DNA from: Bacillota bacterium | GTDB taxonomy: Bacteria > Bacillota > Clostridia > Tissierellales > Sedimentibacteraceae | NCBI GenBank assembly: GCA_023416855.1 | Contig: JAEZGU010000065.1 | Span: forward strand, 1 to 37,401 | Direction: 5' to 3' | Length of the DNA: 37,401 bases | Part shown: positions 30,336 through 37,401 of the stretch, piece after piece | How positions within the stretch are numbered: position 1 is the stretch's first letter | How the letters are laid out: the number at the start of each line of letters is the position of its first letter | Program-made: the position numbers and the translations under genes | The notes under the pieces: model-generated | What the model saw: only the letters and a program-made list of their open reading frames with translations | Told to the model about the DNA's origin: nothing | The model's database searches: none

Positions 30336-32162
30336 ATGAAAAAGATTATTGTGCTGGTAATCGTTCTTTCTTTAGTCCTTACAATGACAGTAAATGCATT
30401 AACATTCACAGACATTTCTAATCATTGGGCTAAAGGATACATAGAGAGAGTTGCAAAAAACGGTCTTGTTGCAGGCTATGAAGATAAAACATTTAAGCCT
30501 GATAATAATGTTAATGTTTTAGAAGCATTAATAATGATGTCAAGATTATATGAAATTGACGAAGATTTAAAAGAAGAAATAATTGAAAAATACAAATCTA
30601 AATTTGACTTTATGCTTAATACAAAATATTATGAGTGGTCATTTGAATATTTATCCGTAATAATCGAATTAGGGGTTGTTTCTGAAAAAGGTATTGAAGA
30701 TATGTTTGCTAAGAAAACAATTTTTCAGGATGCCACAAGAGAAGAAATAGCAGTATTGTTAACGAAAGCGATGCTTTTAGGAGACGAAGCACAAAAATTA
30801 AAAGCATATTCACTACCTTTTACTGATGTAGCAAAAATATCTGCTGCAGCAAGACCATATATTTATATGATGTATGACAAGGAAATAATGCAAGGCGATG
30901 ATAAAAAGAATATTAATCCTTTAAACAAAATTACAAGAGCTGAAATTGCAACAGTAATAGATAAAGCTTACGATTATATACAGGATAATGATGTTTACCC
31001 TGAATTTGATAATTTCGTTAAAACTACAGTGGTAAGCGGAATTATTTCATCAACATCAAAAAATGAGGATTACATATATATAAAAGATGAAAGTGACAAA
31101 GAAAGCATAGTAAAAATAAACAATGACACAAAAATAAATATTAATAACAAAGTTAGAGACTATTCTGATTTGAAAATCGATATGGTTGTTAACTGTAAAA
31201 TTACTGAAGATAGAACGGCTGTAAGTATAGAGGTTGATAATTCTAAAAAGGTTATTAAAGGCAAAATATCCATAGTAGCTTATGCATCACCTGCGTCACT
31301 AACTATAATTGATGAAGATAAGGATAAATTACAGTACAATATACCTTCAACTGCTAAAGTTTACCTTGATGGTAAAGAGGTTGAAATAAAAAAATTAAAG
31401 AAAAATGATGAAGTAACCTTACTGTTAGAGGATAACAAGGTTTATCAGGTTAATGCCATTAGCCGTGTTAAGCATTACGATGGTGTAATATCTAAAATTG
31501 ATTATTCCAAATATCCGGTTTTAATTACTATTAAAATGGATAAAGGTGAAGAAAAGACATTTGAATTTAACAGTTATGTTGACGTAACAAGAAATGATGA
31601 AGATTCAAGCTTTGATCAAGTAAGAGTTGGTGATGAAGTAACAATAACTACAATATATGATGAAATGAGCGCTATAAACACTGTTGCTAAGGAAGCAGAA
31701 ATGAGCGGTACTATTAAGGAAATCATATTTGACACGGTGAATAAAATAAAAATAACTGATGATGATGGAGATACTACACAATATTCAATCAGTAACAATG
31801 TAATTGTATCAATAGGAAATAAAACTGCTACAATATATGATTTACGCGTTGGTTATTATGTAAGTGTAAATACTTCCGGAGATGAAATAGTTACGATAGA
31901 AGCATCAGAATTACAAACAGCAAGAAACTTCAAAGGAAAAGTAATATATTTAAACACAAATGACAGAATAATAATGATGCAAAATGTAAAAGATAACGGA
32001 CAAACAGAGTTAATACAATTAAAAGTAACAAACAATACAAAAATATTTAACACAATGGGTGAAACAAAATACTTAAAAGATATTATTGAAGGAGAAATCA
32101 TATTTAGCACTGCTGTTTCTCAAAGTGGAGAATTAATTGCTGTTAGTGTTATGATACCATAA
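30336..32162 (+). CDS. SLH-domain surface protein with five beta-rich repeats
   Basis: The 608-residue protein has a signal peptide (cleavage likely after Ala21 in VNA). S-layer homology modules follow: a clear one at about 22-68 (FTDISNHWAKGYIERVAKNGLVAGY), a degenerate middle one, and a third at about 165-222 (FTDVAKISAAARPYIYMM). These should anchor it to pyruvylated wall polymer. From about residue 230 to the end there are five repeats of roughly 75 residues, each starting with a GxI/GxV strand and containing a ThrLys/AlaLys/Asn-Val-centred strand and a DLKxGD-like turn. The repeats look like stacked small beta domains; I do not recognise a named family. Function is probably structural or adhesive. 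Confidence 0.85.
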   Translation: MKKIIVLVIVLSLVLTMTVNALTFTDISNHWAKGYIERVAKNGLVAGYEDKTFKPDNNVNVLEALIMMSRLYEIDEDLKEEIIEKYKSKFDFMLNTKYYEWSFEYLSVIIELGVVSEKGIEDMFAKKTIFQDATREEIAVLLTKAMLLGDEAQKLKAYSLPFTDVAKISAAARPYIYMMYDKEIMQGDDKKNINPLNKITRAEIATVIDKAYDYIQDNDVYPEFDNFVKTTVVSGIISSTSKNEDYIYIKDESDKESIVKINNDTKININNKVRDYSDLKIDMVVNCKITEDRTAVSIEVDNSKKVIKGKISIVAYASPASLTIIDEDKDKLQYNIPSTAKVYLDGKEVEIKKLKKNDEVTLLLEDNKVYQVNAISRVKHYDGVISKIDYSKYPVLITIKMDKGEEKTFEFNSYVDVTRNDEDSSFDQVRVGDEVTITTIYDEMSAINTVAKEAEMSGTIKEIIFDTVNKIKITDDDGDTTQYSISNNVIVSIGNKTATIYDLRVGYYVSVNTSGDEIVTIEASELQTARNFKGKVIYLNTNDRIIMMQNVKDNGQTELIQLKVTNNTKIFNTMGETKYLKDIIEGEIIFSTAVSQSGELIAVSVMIP

Positions 32163-33379
32163 TGATATACGATGTAATAATAGTAGGAGCAGGTGCATCG
32201 GGATTATTCAGTGCACTTTCTATTAAAAATAAAAAAGTATTATTAATTGAAAAAAACAAAGAACCCGGTAAAAAAATTCTTATATCCGGTGCAGGTCAAT
32301 GCAATTATACTAATAATTGCACATTAGACGAATTTTTAATAAGATATGGTAAAAGGGGCAGGTTTTTAAAATCTGCCCTTTACAACTTTACCAATAAAGA
32401 TGCAATGGAATTTTTTTATAATGTAGGTGTAAAAAGCTTTATAAGAGAAGATAACAAGGTTTTTCCTAAGTCACTTAATGCTTCAGATATACTTGACGCA
32501 TTAATTTCTTGTTGCAAAAAAAACGGTGTGGATTTTTTATATGGTTCACCTGTAGAAAACATAATGTATGGTGAAGACAAGTTGTTTATAGTTAAAACAT
32601 CTAAGTCAACATATGTTAGTTGTAATTTAATAATTGCAACAGGAGGTATTTCATATCCAAACACAGGCTCAACAGGTGATGGATATAAATTAGCCATAAG
32701 CTTAGGACATAAAATAATAAAACCAACAGAAAGTCTAACGCCTATATATACAGAAAATTATGATTTTAAGGACTTGTCAGGAATTTCATTTGCAAATATT
32801 GCTGTAGCATTATGGAGGAACAATAAAAAGATTAATGAATTTAATGGTGATTTTTTGTTTACTCATGTAAACCTTTCAGGTCCTGTTATATTAAATAATT
32901 CAAGATATATTGAAAAGGGAGATATTTTAAGAATTAATTTTACATCATATAAAAATAGTGAAGAATTTAAAAGTCATTTTGAAAATTTAATATTAACTTC
33001 CGGTAAAATGAATGTTAAAACTGTATTGAAAAGTTATAATTTACCTAAACGCTTTATCGAAAAAATAATAAAATTAGCAAGCATCCGTGAAGAATTGATT
33101 TGTAGCCAATTGGATAAAAATAAAAGAAATAAGTTAATCGAACTAATTTCAAATCATCCATTTAAGGTAGAAAAATTAGGTGGATTTCATATTGCTATGG
33201 TAACAAAGGGTGGAGTATCAACAGAAGAAATAAATCAAAAAACCATGGAATCAAAAATAATACCCCACCTATATTTTGTAGGTGAGGTGATTGATTATGA
33301 TGGTGATACAGGTGGCTTTAATATACAGGCTGCATTTTCAACAGGAAAGTTGGCAGCAGACAGTATAGCCCGTCAGTAA
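32162..33379 (+). CDS. BaiN/HI0933-family FAD-dependent oxidoreductase
   Basis: The 405-residue flavoprotein begins with the dinucleotide-binding GAGASGLFSAL (9-19), followed by EKNKEPGKKILISGAGQCNYTN, ATGGISYPNTGSTGDGY and the C-terminal GEVIDYDGDTGGFNIQAAFSTG, which are the HI0933/YhiN signatures. One member (BaiN) acts in bile acid dehydroxylation, but most have no known substrate, and none should be assumed here. The start codon overlaps the stop of the SLH gene by one base, so it is translated from the same mRNA, although its product should be cytosolic. Confidence 0.88.
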   Translation: MIYDVIIVGAGASGLFSALSIKNKKVLLIEKNKEPGKKILISGAGQCNYTNNCTLDEFLIRYGKRGRFLKSALYNFTNKDAMEFFYNVGVKSFIREDNKVFPKSLNASDILDALISCCKKNGVDFLYGSPVENIMYGEDKLFIVKTSKSTYVSCNLIIATGGISYPNTGSTGDGYKLAISLGHKIIKPTESLTPIYTENYDFKDLSGISFANIAVALWRNNKKINEFNGDFLFTHVNLSGPVILNNSRYIEKGDILRINFTSYKNSEEFKSHFENLILTSGKMNVKTVLKSYNLPKRFIEKIIKLASIREELICSQLDKNKRNKLIELISNHPFKVEKLGGFHIAMVTKGGVSTEEINQKTMESKIIPHLYFVGEVIDYDGDTGGFNIQAAFSTGKLAADSIARQ

Positions 33380-33384
33380 TTTTT

Positions 33385-34125
33385 TTATTTCTCAAATTTT
33401 CTGAAAACATTCAAAATTGCTGCAATTATTATTGAATATAGAGGAATCATAAAGAAATTGGTCAATACTCTTGCTGGCAACCATGCCATAATTCCTTTTC
33501 CATATAGGATAGTTAAAAAGTAAGTATTCAATATAATTGAAGTAATTAACTGTGTTACACTTACAGTAAAAACAATTTTATTCATGCTTAAGTCACTATT
33601 TTTAGAGGTTATTTTTATTGGAATAATTAAATAAATTAAGACCAAAGTAAAAAATCCTACTATATAAACAGGACTTAAGACGTCGCCGTTATACATTATA
33701 CCATTTTCAAAGGTTAGTAATCCATTATAAATGAATATTGATACAAAACCAACAGATAATAATGATATAAAAAATGTGTTTAATAAATTATAATTTATAT
33801 CTTTTCTTATATACTTGTAAATCAATCCCGGCAATAAACCAATTAAGCCGCTTGCCAATGTAAAGCCGGGAAAAAAGGGACCACCGGGTTTAACCATAAA
33901 ATTAATTAAATCAGCTGATGCTCCAACCAAAAATCCTGTTGCTGGGCCTAAAATCATACCGGACAACATTAAGGGTATTGATGCAAAATTTATACGCAAT
34001 GCTGGAATGCCTCCCAGTGGTATATAAACTTCAAATACGACCTTAAGAACTAAGCTCATGGCTATAAAAAGTCCGGCCCTTACAATGTTTAAAGATGTAA
34101 ATTTCTGTGCAGTATTATTTCTCAT
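33385..34125 (-). CDS. folT: ECF transporter folate-specific S component
   Basis: FolT is the substrate-binding membrane subunit of a group II energy-coupling factor transporter for folate and needs a shared EcfAA'T module encoded elsewhere. The 246-residue protein has about six membrane helices. The N-terminal region LNIVRAGLFIAMSLVLKVVFEVYIPLGG and PALRINFASIPLMLSGMILGPATGFLVGASADLINF match the family. The ATG at 34125 follows AGGAGGATAAAT; the longer frame to 34206 runs into the riboswitch and is rejected. The THF riboswitch just upstream is strong independent support for folate as substrate. Confidence 0.93.
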   Translation of the reverse strand: MRNNTAQKFTSLNIVRAGLFIAMSLVLKVVFEVYIPLGGIPALRINFASIPLMLSGMILGPATGFLVGASADLINFMVKPGGPFFPGFTLASGLIGLLPGLIYKYIRKDINYNLLNTFFISLLSVGFVSIFIYNGLLTFENGIMYNGDVLSPVYIVGFFTLVLIYLIIPIKITSKNSDLSMNKIVFTVSVTQLITSIILNTYFLTILYGKGIMAWLPARVLTNFFMIPLYSIIIAAILNVFRKFEK

Positions 34126-34191
34126 ATTTATCCTCCTTTTTGAGCAATAATACTTCCGCACAAAATAGGAGAAATAGAGAATTCTCAAATT

Positions 34192-34280
34192 CAGCGGAAG
34201 CGACAAGACACCGCAGCGAATAGCTTTCGTTTAAGGGCGACATCCCATCCCTTAACACTTAACGCGTCTTATCTACTCTG
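34192..34280 (-). promoter_or_regulatory. Tetrahydrofolate (THF) riboswitch
   Basis: Read on the minus strand from 34280, the sequence follows the THF-I aptamer: AGAGTAGAT, CGCGTTAAGTG, GGGATGTCG, ACGAA, GCGGTG and CTTCCGCTG in order. P2 (AAGAC/GTCTT), P3 (TTAAGGG/CCCTTAA) and P4 (AGC/GCT) are all visible, and P1 closes with CAG/CTG. The 3' strand CTTCCGC can instead pair with GCGGAAG at 34153-34159, a likely switching helix. THF binding is expected to lower folT translation. Confidence 0.93.
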
Positions 34281-34296
34281 TTAAAATATAAATAAA

Positions 34297-34325
34297 TTGT
34301 AATTTATATTAACATAACTTATAAT
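34297..34325 (+). promoter_or_regulatory. Promoter of fhs
   Basis: TTGTAA (34297-34302) and TATAAT (34320-34325) are 17 bp apart. The promoter lies between the divergent riboswitch and the fhs start, leaving an untranslated leader of about 55 nt. Confidence 0.65.
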
Positions 34326-34387
34326 ATAATACAATACAAAGTATTTATTGTAAATATAAAAAAACAATAACATTCTTAGGAGGAACA

Positions 34388-36073
34388 ATGGCAGAAAAAT
34401 TTCTAAGTGACATTGAAATTGCACAGCAAGCAACTATGCAGGTTATTAATGATATAGCCGAAAAAATGGGTATACCAGATCAATACGTAGAAAACTACGG
34501 TAAATACAAAGCAAAAATCGATTTTAGATATTTGCAGAATGAGCTAAAAGACAAAGAAGATGCAAAGCTTATATTAGTATCAGCTATTAATCCTACACCT
34601 GCCGGCGAAGGTAAAACAACAACTACAATAGGGTTAGGAGATTCACTTTCAAGTTTAGGTCACCAAACTATAATTGCACTTCGTGAGCCATCATTGGGAC
34701 CTGTATTTGGTGTTAAAGGTGGAGCAGCAGGGGGAGGATATGCTCAAGTTGTTCCAATGGAAGATATTAATCTTCATTTTACAGGTGATTTTCATGCAAT
34801 AGGTGCAGCTAATAATCTTCTTGCAGCAATGATAGATAACCATATTCACCAAGGTAATGCTCTTGATATAGACACAAGAAGAATTGTTTGGAGAAGAGCT
34901 GTTGACATGAATGATAGACAGTTAAGAAAAATTGTAAATGGTCTTGGGGGAAAAACAGAAGGTGTAGTAAGAGAGGACGGATTTGATATTACTGTTGCAT
35001 CTGAAGTTATGGCTATTTTCTGTTTATCTAATAATATAATTGAATTAAAAGAAAACCTTTCGAAAATAGTTGTTGCATACAATAGAAGCGGTGAAGCAGT
35101 AACAGCTGGTCAGCTAAAAGCTGAAGGTGCAATGGCAGCTTTATTAAAGGATGCATTAAAACCAAACTTAGTACAGACATTGGAAGGAACTCCTGCATTT
35201 ATACACGGAGGACCTTTTGCAAATATAGCTCATGGATGTAACAGTGTTATTGCTACAAAAATGGCAAGTAAAATTGCTGATTATGTGGTTACAGAAGCAG
35301 GCTTTGGAGCAGATTTAGGAGCAGAAAAGTTTATAGATATAAAATGCAGAAAAACAGGTTTAAAACCAAGCGCTGTTGTTATAGTAGCTACTGTAAAAGC
35401 TTTAAAATATAATGGTGGTGTACCTAAGACTGAGTTAGGTCCTGAAAATTTAGAAGCTTTAGAAAAAGGTATTCCAAATTTGTTAAAGCATGTTGAAAAT
35501 ATAACCCAGGTGTTTAAGCTTCCTGCAGTTGTAGCTATTAATAAATTCCCAACTGATACAGATGCAGAACTTAATTTGATTAAAGAAAAATGCAAAGAAT
35601 TAGGCGTTAACGTAGCATTGTCAGAAGTTTGGGGCAAAGGAAGCAGAGGCGGACAAGAACTTGCTAATGAGGTTATTAGGTTAACACAGACTGATAGCAA
35701 TATGGAATATGCATATGATTTAGATCTTTCTGTTAAAGAAAAAATAAAATCAATTGCAACAAAATTATATGGAGCATCAGATGTTGAATTTGCTCCAAAG
35801 GCAAGCAAAGAAATTGCAAATCTTGAAAAACTTGGATTTGGAAATCTTCCTATTTGTATGGCTAAAAACCAATATTCACTTACAGATGATGCAAAAATAT
35901 TAGGAAGACCTACAGGATTTAAAATTACAATAAGAGATATTACAATTTCTGCAGGAGCAGGATTTTTGGTAGCTCTTACAGGAGATATAATGAAGATGCC
36001 GGGACTTCCTAAGGTACCTGCAGCAGAGACAATAGATGTTGATGTAGACGGAAAGATAAAAGGTCTGTTTTAA
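34388..36073 (+). CDS. fhs: Formate-tetrahydrofolate ligase
   Basis: Fhs makes 10-formyl-THF from formate, THF and ATP, and can run in reverse to make ATP. The 561-residue protein has the P-loop PTPAGEGKTTTT (69-80), LREPSLGPVFGVKGGAAGGGYAQV, the HFTGDFHAI segment and TEAGFGADLGAEKF. The length is typical. TTAGGAGG precedes the ATG. It lies opposite folT and 76 bp before NuoE/NuoF-like redox subunits, which suggests it feeds formate from or to a formate dehydrogenase in a C1 pathway. Confidence 0.97.
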   Translation: MAEKFLSDIEIAQQATMQVINDIAEKMGIPDQYVENYGKYKAKIDFRYLQNELKDKEDAKLILVSAINPTPAGEGKTTTTIGLGDSLSSLGHQTIIALREPSLGPVFGVKGGAAGGGYAQVVPMEDINLHFTGDFHAIGAANNLLAAMIDNHIHQGNALDIDTRRIVWRRAVDMNDRQLRKIVNGLGGKTEGVVREDGFDITVASEVMAIFCLSNNIIELKENLSKIVVAYNRSGEAVTAGQLKAEGAMAALLKDALKPNLVQTLEGTPAFIHGGPFANIAHGCNSVIATKMASKIADYVVTEAGFGADLGAEKFIDIKCRKTGLKPSAVVIVATVKALKYNGGVPKTELGPENLEALEKGIPNLLKHVENITQVFKLPAVVAINKFPTDTDAELNLIKEKCKELGVNVALSEVWGKGSRGGQELANEVIRLTQTDSNMEYAYDLDLSVKEKIKSIATKLYGASDVEFAPKASKEIANLEKLGFGNLPICMAKNQYSLTDDAKILGRPTGFKITIRDITISAGAGFLVALTGDIMKMPGLPKVPAAETIDVDVDGKIKGLF

Positions 36074-36097
36074 ACAGCATTATTAAGACATCTGATT

Positions 36098-36126
36098 ACA
36101 GCCGACACTGATATTGTGTCGGCTGT
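36098..36126 (+). other. GC-rich hairpin between fhs and the nuoE-like gene
   Basis: Perfect 11-base arms ACAGCCGACAC (36098-36108) and GTGTCGGCTGT (36116-36126) enclose a 7-nt loop. Only TACATTT follows, so termination is likely partial. The hairpin may set different levels of Fhs and the redox subunits, or be an mRNA processing site. Confidence 0.6.
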
Positions 36127-36149
36127 TACATTTAAGAAGGAGAACAAAT

Positions 36150-36644
36150 ATGGAGTTTGTATTTGATAAAGAAAAAAATAAAGAGAAAATTGAAAGCTTC
36201 AAAATGTTCATGCAAGACAATAAGGATACACCTGGCCTGCTTATGCCGGTATTACAGGAAGCACAAGAGACTTTTGGATATTTGCCCTTGGAGATTATGC
36301 AGTTAATATCAAGAACTTTAAAAATTCCTATGGCTGAAATATATGGAGTGGCAACATTTTATTCTCAATTTACATTTATACCAAAAGGAAAGAATATTAT
36401 CAGTGTATGTCTTGGTACAGCTTGCTATGTAAAAGGTGCACAAGCTATATTAGAAGAAATTGAAAACACTCTTGGTATAAAGGCAGGTAATACTACACCT
36501 GATTTAAAATTTTCTATTGATTCAACAAGATGTGTTGGTGATTGTAGCTTAGCGCCTGTTATAGTCATAAATGAAGATGTATATGCTAAAGTTACCAAGG
36601 ATAAAGTTAAAGCTTTGATTGAAAAGTATAGAAACGAGGTGTAG
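36150..36644 (+). CDS. NuoE-like [2Fe-2S] subunit (24 kDa; HydC/HndA type)
   Basis: The 164-residue protein has the thioredoxin-like [2Fe-2S] fold of complex I 24-kDa subunits: GYLPLEIMQLIS, YGVATFYSQF, then ligands in CLGTACYVKG and CVGDCSLAP. It passes electrons between the NAD(P)H-oxidising NuoF-like partner and a catalytic subunit. The ATG at 36150 with AAGAAGGAG is preferred to a frame beginning in the hairpin at 36114. Such pairs serve bifurcating hydrogenases, formate dehydrogenases and other complexes; the catalytic partner is beyond the right edge. Confidence 0.92.
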   Translation: MEFVFDKEKNKEKIESFKMFMQDNKDTPGLLMPVLQEAQETFGYLPLEIMQLISRTLKIPMAEIYGVATFYSQFTFIPKGKNIISVCLGTACYVKGAQAILEEIENTLGIKAGNTTPDLKFSIDSTRCVGDCSLAPVIVINEDVYAKVTKDKVKALIEKYRNEV

Positions 36645-36647
36645 GAA

Positions 36648-37401
36648 TTGTTAACACTTGACAGATTGTATCAAATAAAAGAGAGTCAAAGACCAATTCT
36701 TGAAGCACGTATTAAAGAATCAGGTATTGCAGATATAAAAGAAGATGGTTCAATTGTTTTAAATGGAGAATATTACAAAAAACAAGTGAGAATTGCCCTG
36801 AAAAATTGTGGTATTATAAATCCTTTAAGTATTGAGGATTATATTGCAGTAGACGGTTATGCTGCATTAGCCGATATTTTGTTTAATAAAAGTAGCGGTG
36901 ATATTATAGAAGACATGATTGCTTCAAACTTGCGAGGCAGAGGCGGTGCAGGATTTCCAACAGGCAGAAAGTGGAATGAAGCTTATAAATATGATGCTGA
37001 TCAAAAATATATGATTTGCAATGCTGACGAAGGCGACCCCGGTGCATTTATGGACAGGTCCATTTTGGAAAATGATCCACATGCAGTATTAGAGGGAATG
37101 GCTATAGGCGGATATGCAGTTGGCGCTGACAAAGGTTTCATCTATGTTAGAGCTGAGTATCCTATTGCTGTTAAAAGGCTTAAAGTGGCAATAGAGCAAG
37201 CAAAGGAGCTTGGAATACTTGGCAACAATATTTTAGGGACAGGTTTTAATTTTGATATAGAATTACGATTAGGTTCAGGGGCTTTTGTTTGTGGTGAAGG
37301 AACGGCTCTTATTGAATCCATTGAAGGTAAAAGAGGAATGCCAAGAACTAAAATTGAAAGAACAGCACATAAAGGTCTTTGGCAAAAACCCACTATTATA
37401 A
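36648..37401 (+). CDS. NuoF-like NAD(P)H/FMN-binding subunit (3' truncated)
   Basis: The frame from TTG at 36648 (GAGGTG upstream, three bases after the nuoE-like stop) stays open to the right edge: 251 residues. Motifs in order are LRGRGGAGFPTGRKW (95-109), CNADEGDPGAFMDR (124-137) for FMN/NADH, and GAFVCGEGTALIESIEGKRGMPR (from 211). There is no N-terminal [2Fe-2S] thioredoxin-like domain of the kind found in many HydB proteins. The usual CGEET is CGEGT here (Gly218), a change in the nucleotide pocket. The [4Fe-4S] region would lie beyond the edge. Confidence 0.92.
   Translation, partial: MLTLDRLYQIKESQRPILEARIKESGIADIKEDGSIVLNGEYYKKQVRIALKNCGIINPLSIEDYIAVDGYAALADILFNKSSGDIIEDMIASNLRGRGGAGFPTGRKWNEAYKYDADQKYMICNADEGDPGAFMDRSILENDPHAVLEGMAIGGYAVGADKGFIYVRAEYPIAVKRLKVAIEQAKELGILGNNILGTGFNFDIELRLGSGAFVCGEGTALIESIEGKRGMPRTKIERTAHKGLWQKPTII

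Noticed and set aside
32352..32382. Hairpin AAAGGGGCAG/CTGCCCTTT inside the BaiN-like gene
   Set aside because: It lies within well-conserved coding sequence and has a bulge; there is no sign of internal termination.
34126..34206. N-terminal extension of folT by 27 codons
   Set aside because: The extension runs through the riboswitch expression platform and lacks a ribosome-binding site; AGGAGG precedes the ATG at 34125.
35281..35808. 175-codon open frame antisense to fhs
   Set aside because: It is a shadow of the strongly conserved fhs frame; composition and start context do not support a gene.
1..37401. CRISPR array, tRNA or rRNA genes, prophage or intact insertion sequence
   Set aside because: No regularly spaced repeats, cloverleaf-like sequence, rRNA signature, integrase or transposase was seen on either strand.

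Overview
This window looks like the chromosome of a low-GC, strictly anaerobic member of the Clostridia. A Sedimentibacter/Tissierellales-like organism is my guess, but no rRNA is present to confirm it. The signs are AT-rich intergenic DNA, AGGAGG ribosome-binding sites, a V-type ATPase operon in the enterococcal/clostridial order, FabK instead of FabI, a tetrahydrofolate riboswitch, formate-tetrahydrofolate ligase next to NuoE/NuoF-type redox subunits, and an SLH-domain surface protein. I see no tRNA, rRNA, CRISPR array, phage gene or intact insertion sequence. Most of the window is core metabolism; the novelty lies in regulatory DNA, small palindromic repeats and a few atypical proteins.

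Left edge (1-3.1 kb): the end of a protein with two 160-residue repeats resembling degenerate FMN-binding (flavinylation) domains, then a lipoprotein ApbE flavin transferase, a DUF3343 protein and a convergent ZIP metal transporter. 3.2-7.6 kb: tsaC/sua5, ywlE-type phosphatase, rpiB, wecA/tagO and wecB, a translation-quality and cell-envelope polymer operon. 7.6-12.4 kb: acpP-fabK-fabD-fabG-fabF-fabZ fatty acid elongation genes, driven by a promoter with a FabT-like operator. 12.6-22.1 kb: an HxlR-family regulator, a dyad-rich 327-bp region with two candidate promoters, and the V-ATPase genes in the order F-I-K-E-C-G-A-B-D. The rotor subunit keeps the sodium-binding residues known from Enterococcus hirae NtpK.

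22.1-25.0 kb: a second FabK/nitronate-monooxygenase-like flavoprotein, whose promoter/operator is nearly identical to that of acpP, and a PutP-type sodium/proline symporter. 25.0-30.2 kb (minus strand): a compact shikimate operon, aroF-aroB-aroA-aroC-aroQ-aroK. 30.3-33.4 kb: an SLH surface protein with five beta-rich repeats, overlapping by 1 nt a BaiN/HI0933-type flavoprotein. 33.4-37.4 kb: folT (minus strand) under a THF riboswitch, divergent from fhs, followed by NuoE-like and NuoF-like subunits running off the right edge. These could belong to a formate dehydrogenase or electron-bifurcating hydrogenase.

Functional themes are fatty acid synthesis and its shared regulation, sodium bioenergetics (sodium-type V-ATPase plus PutP), folate/C1 metabolism (FolT, riboswitch, Fhs, formate-linked redox subunits) and flavin-based redox proteins. 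The most interesting leads are the degenerate flavinylation repeats beside ApbE, the paired FabT-like promoters, the HxlR gene with matching boxes at its own promoter and in front of the V-ATPase operon, the structured region ahead of that operon, the THF riboswitch with a visible switching helix, and several mobile-looking intergenic palindromes.
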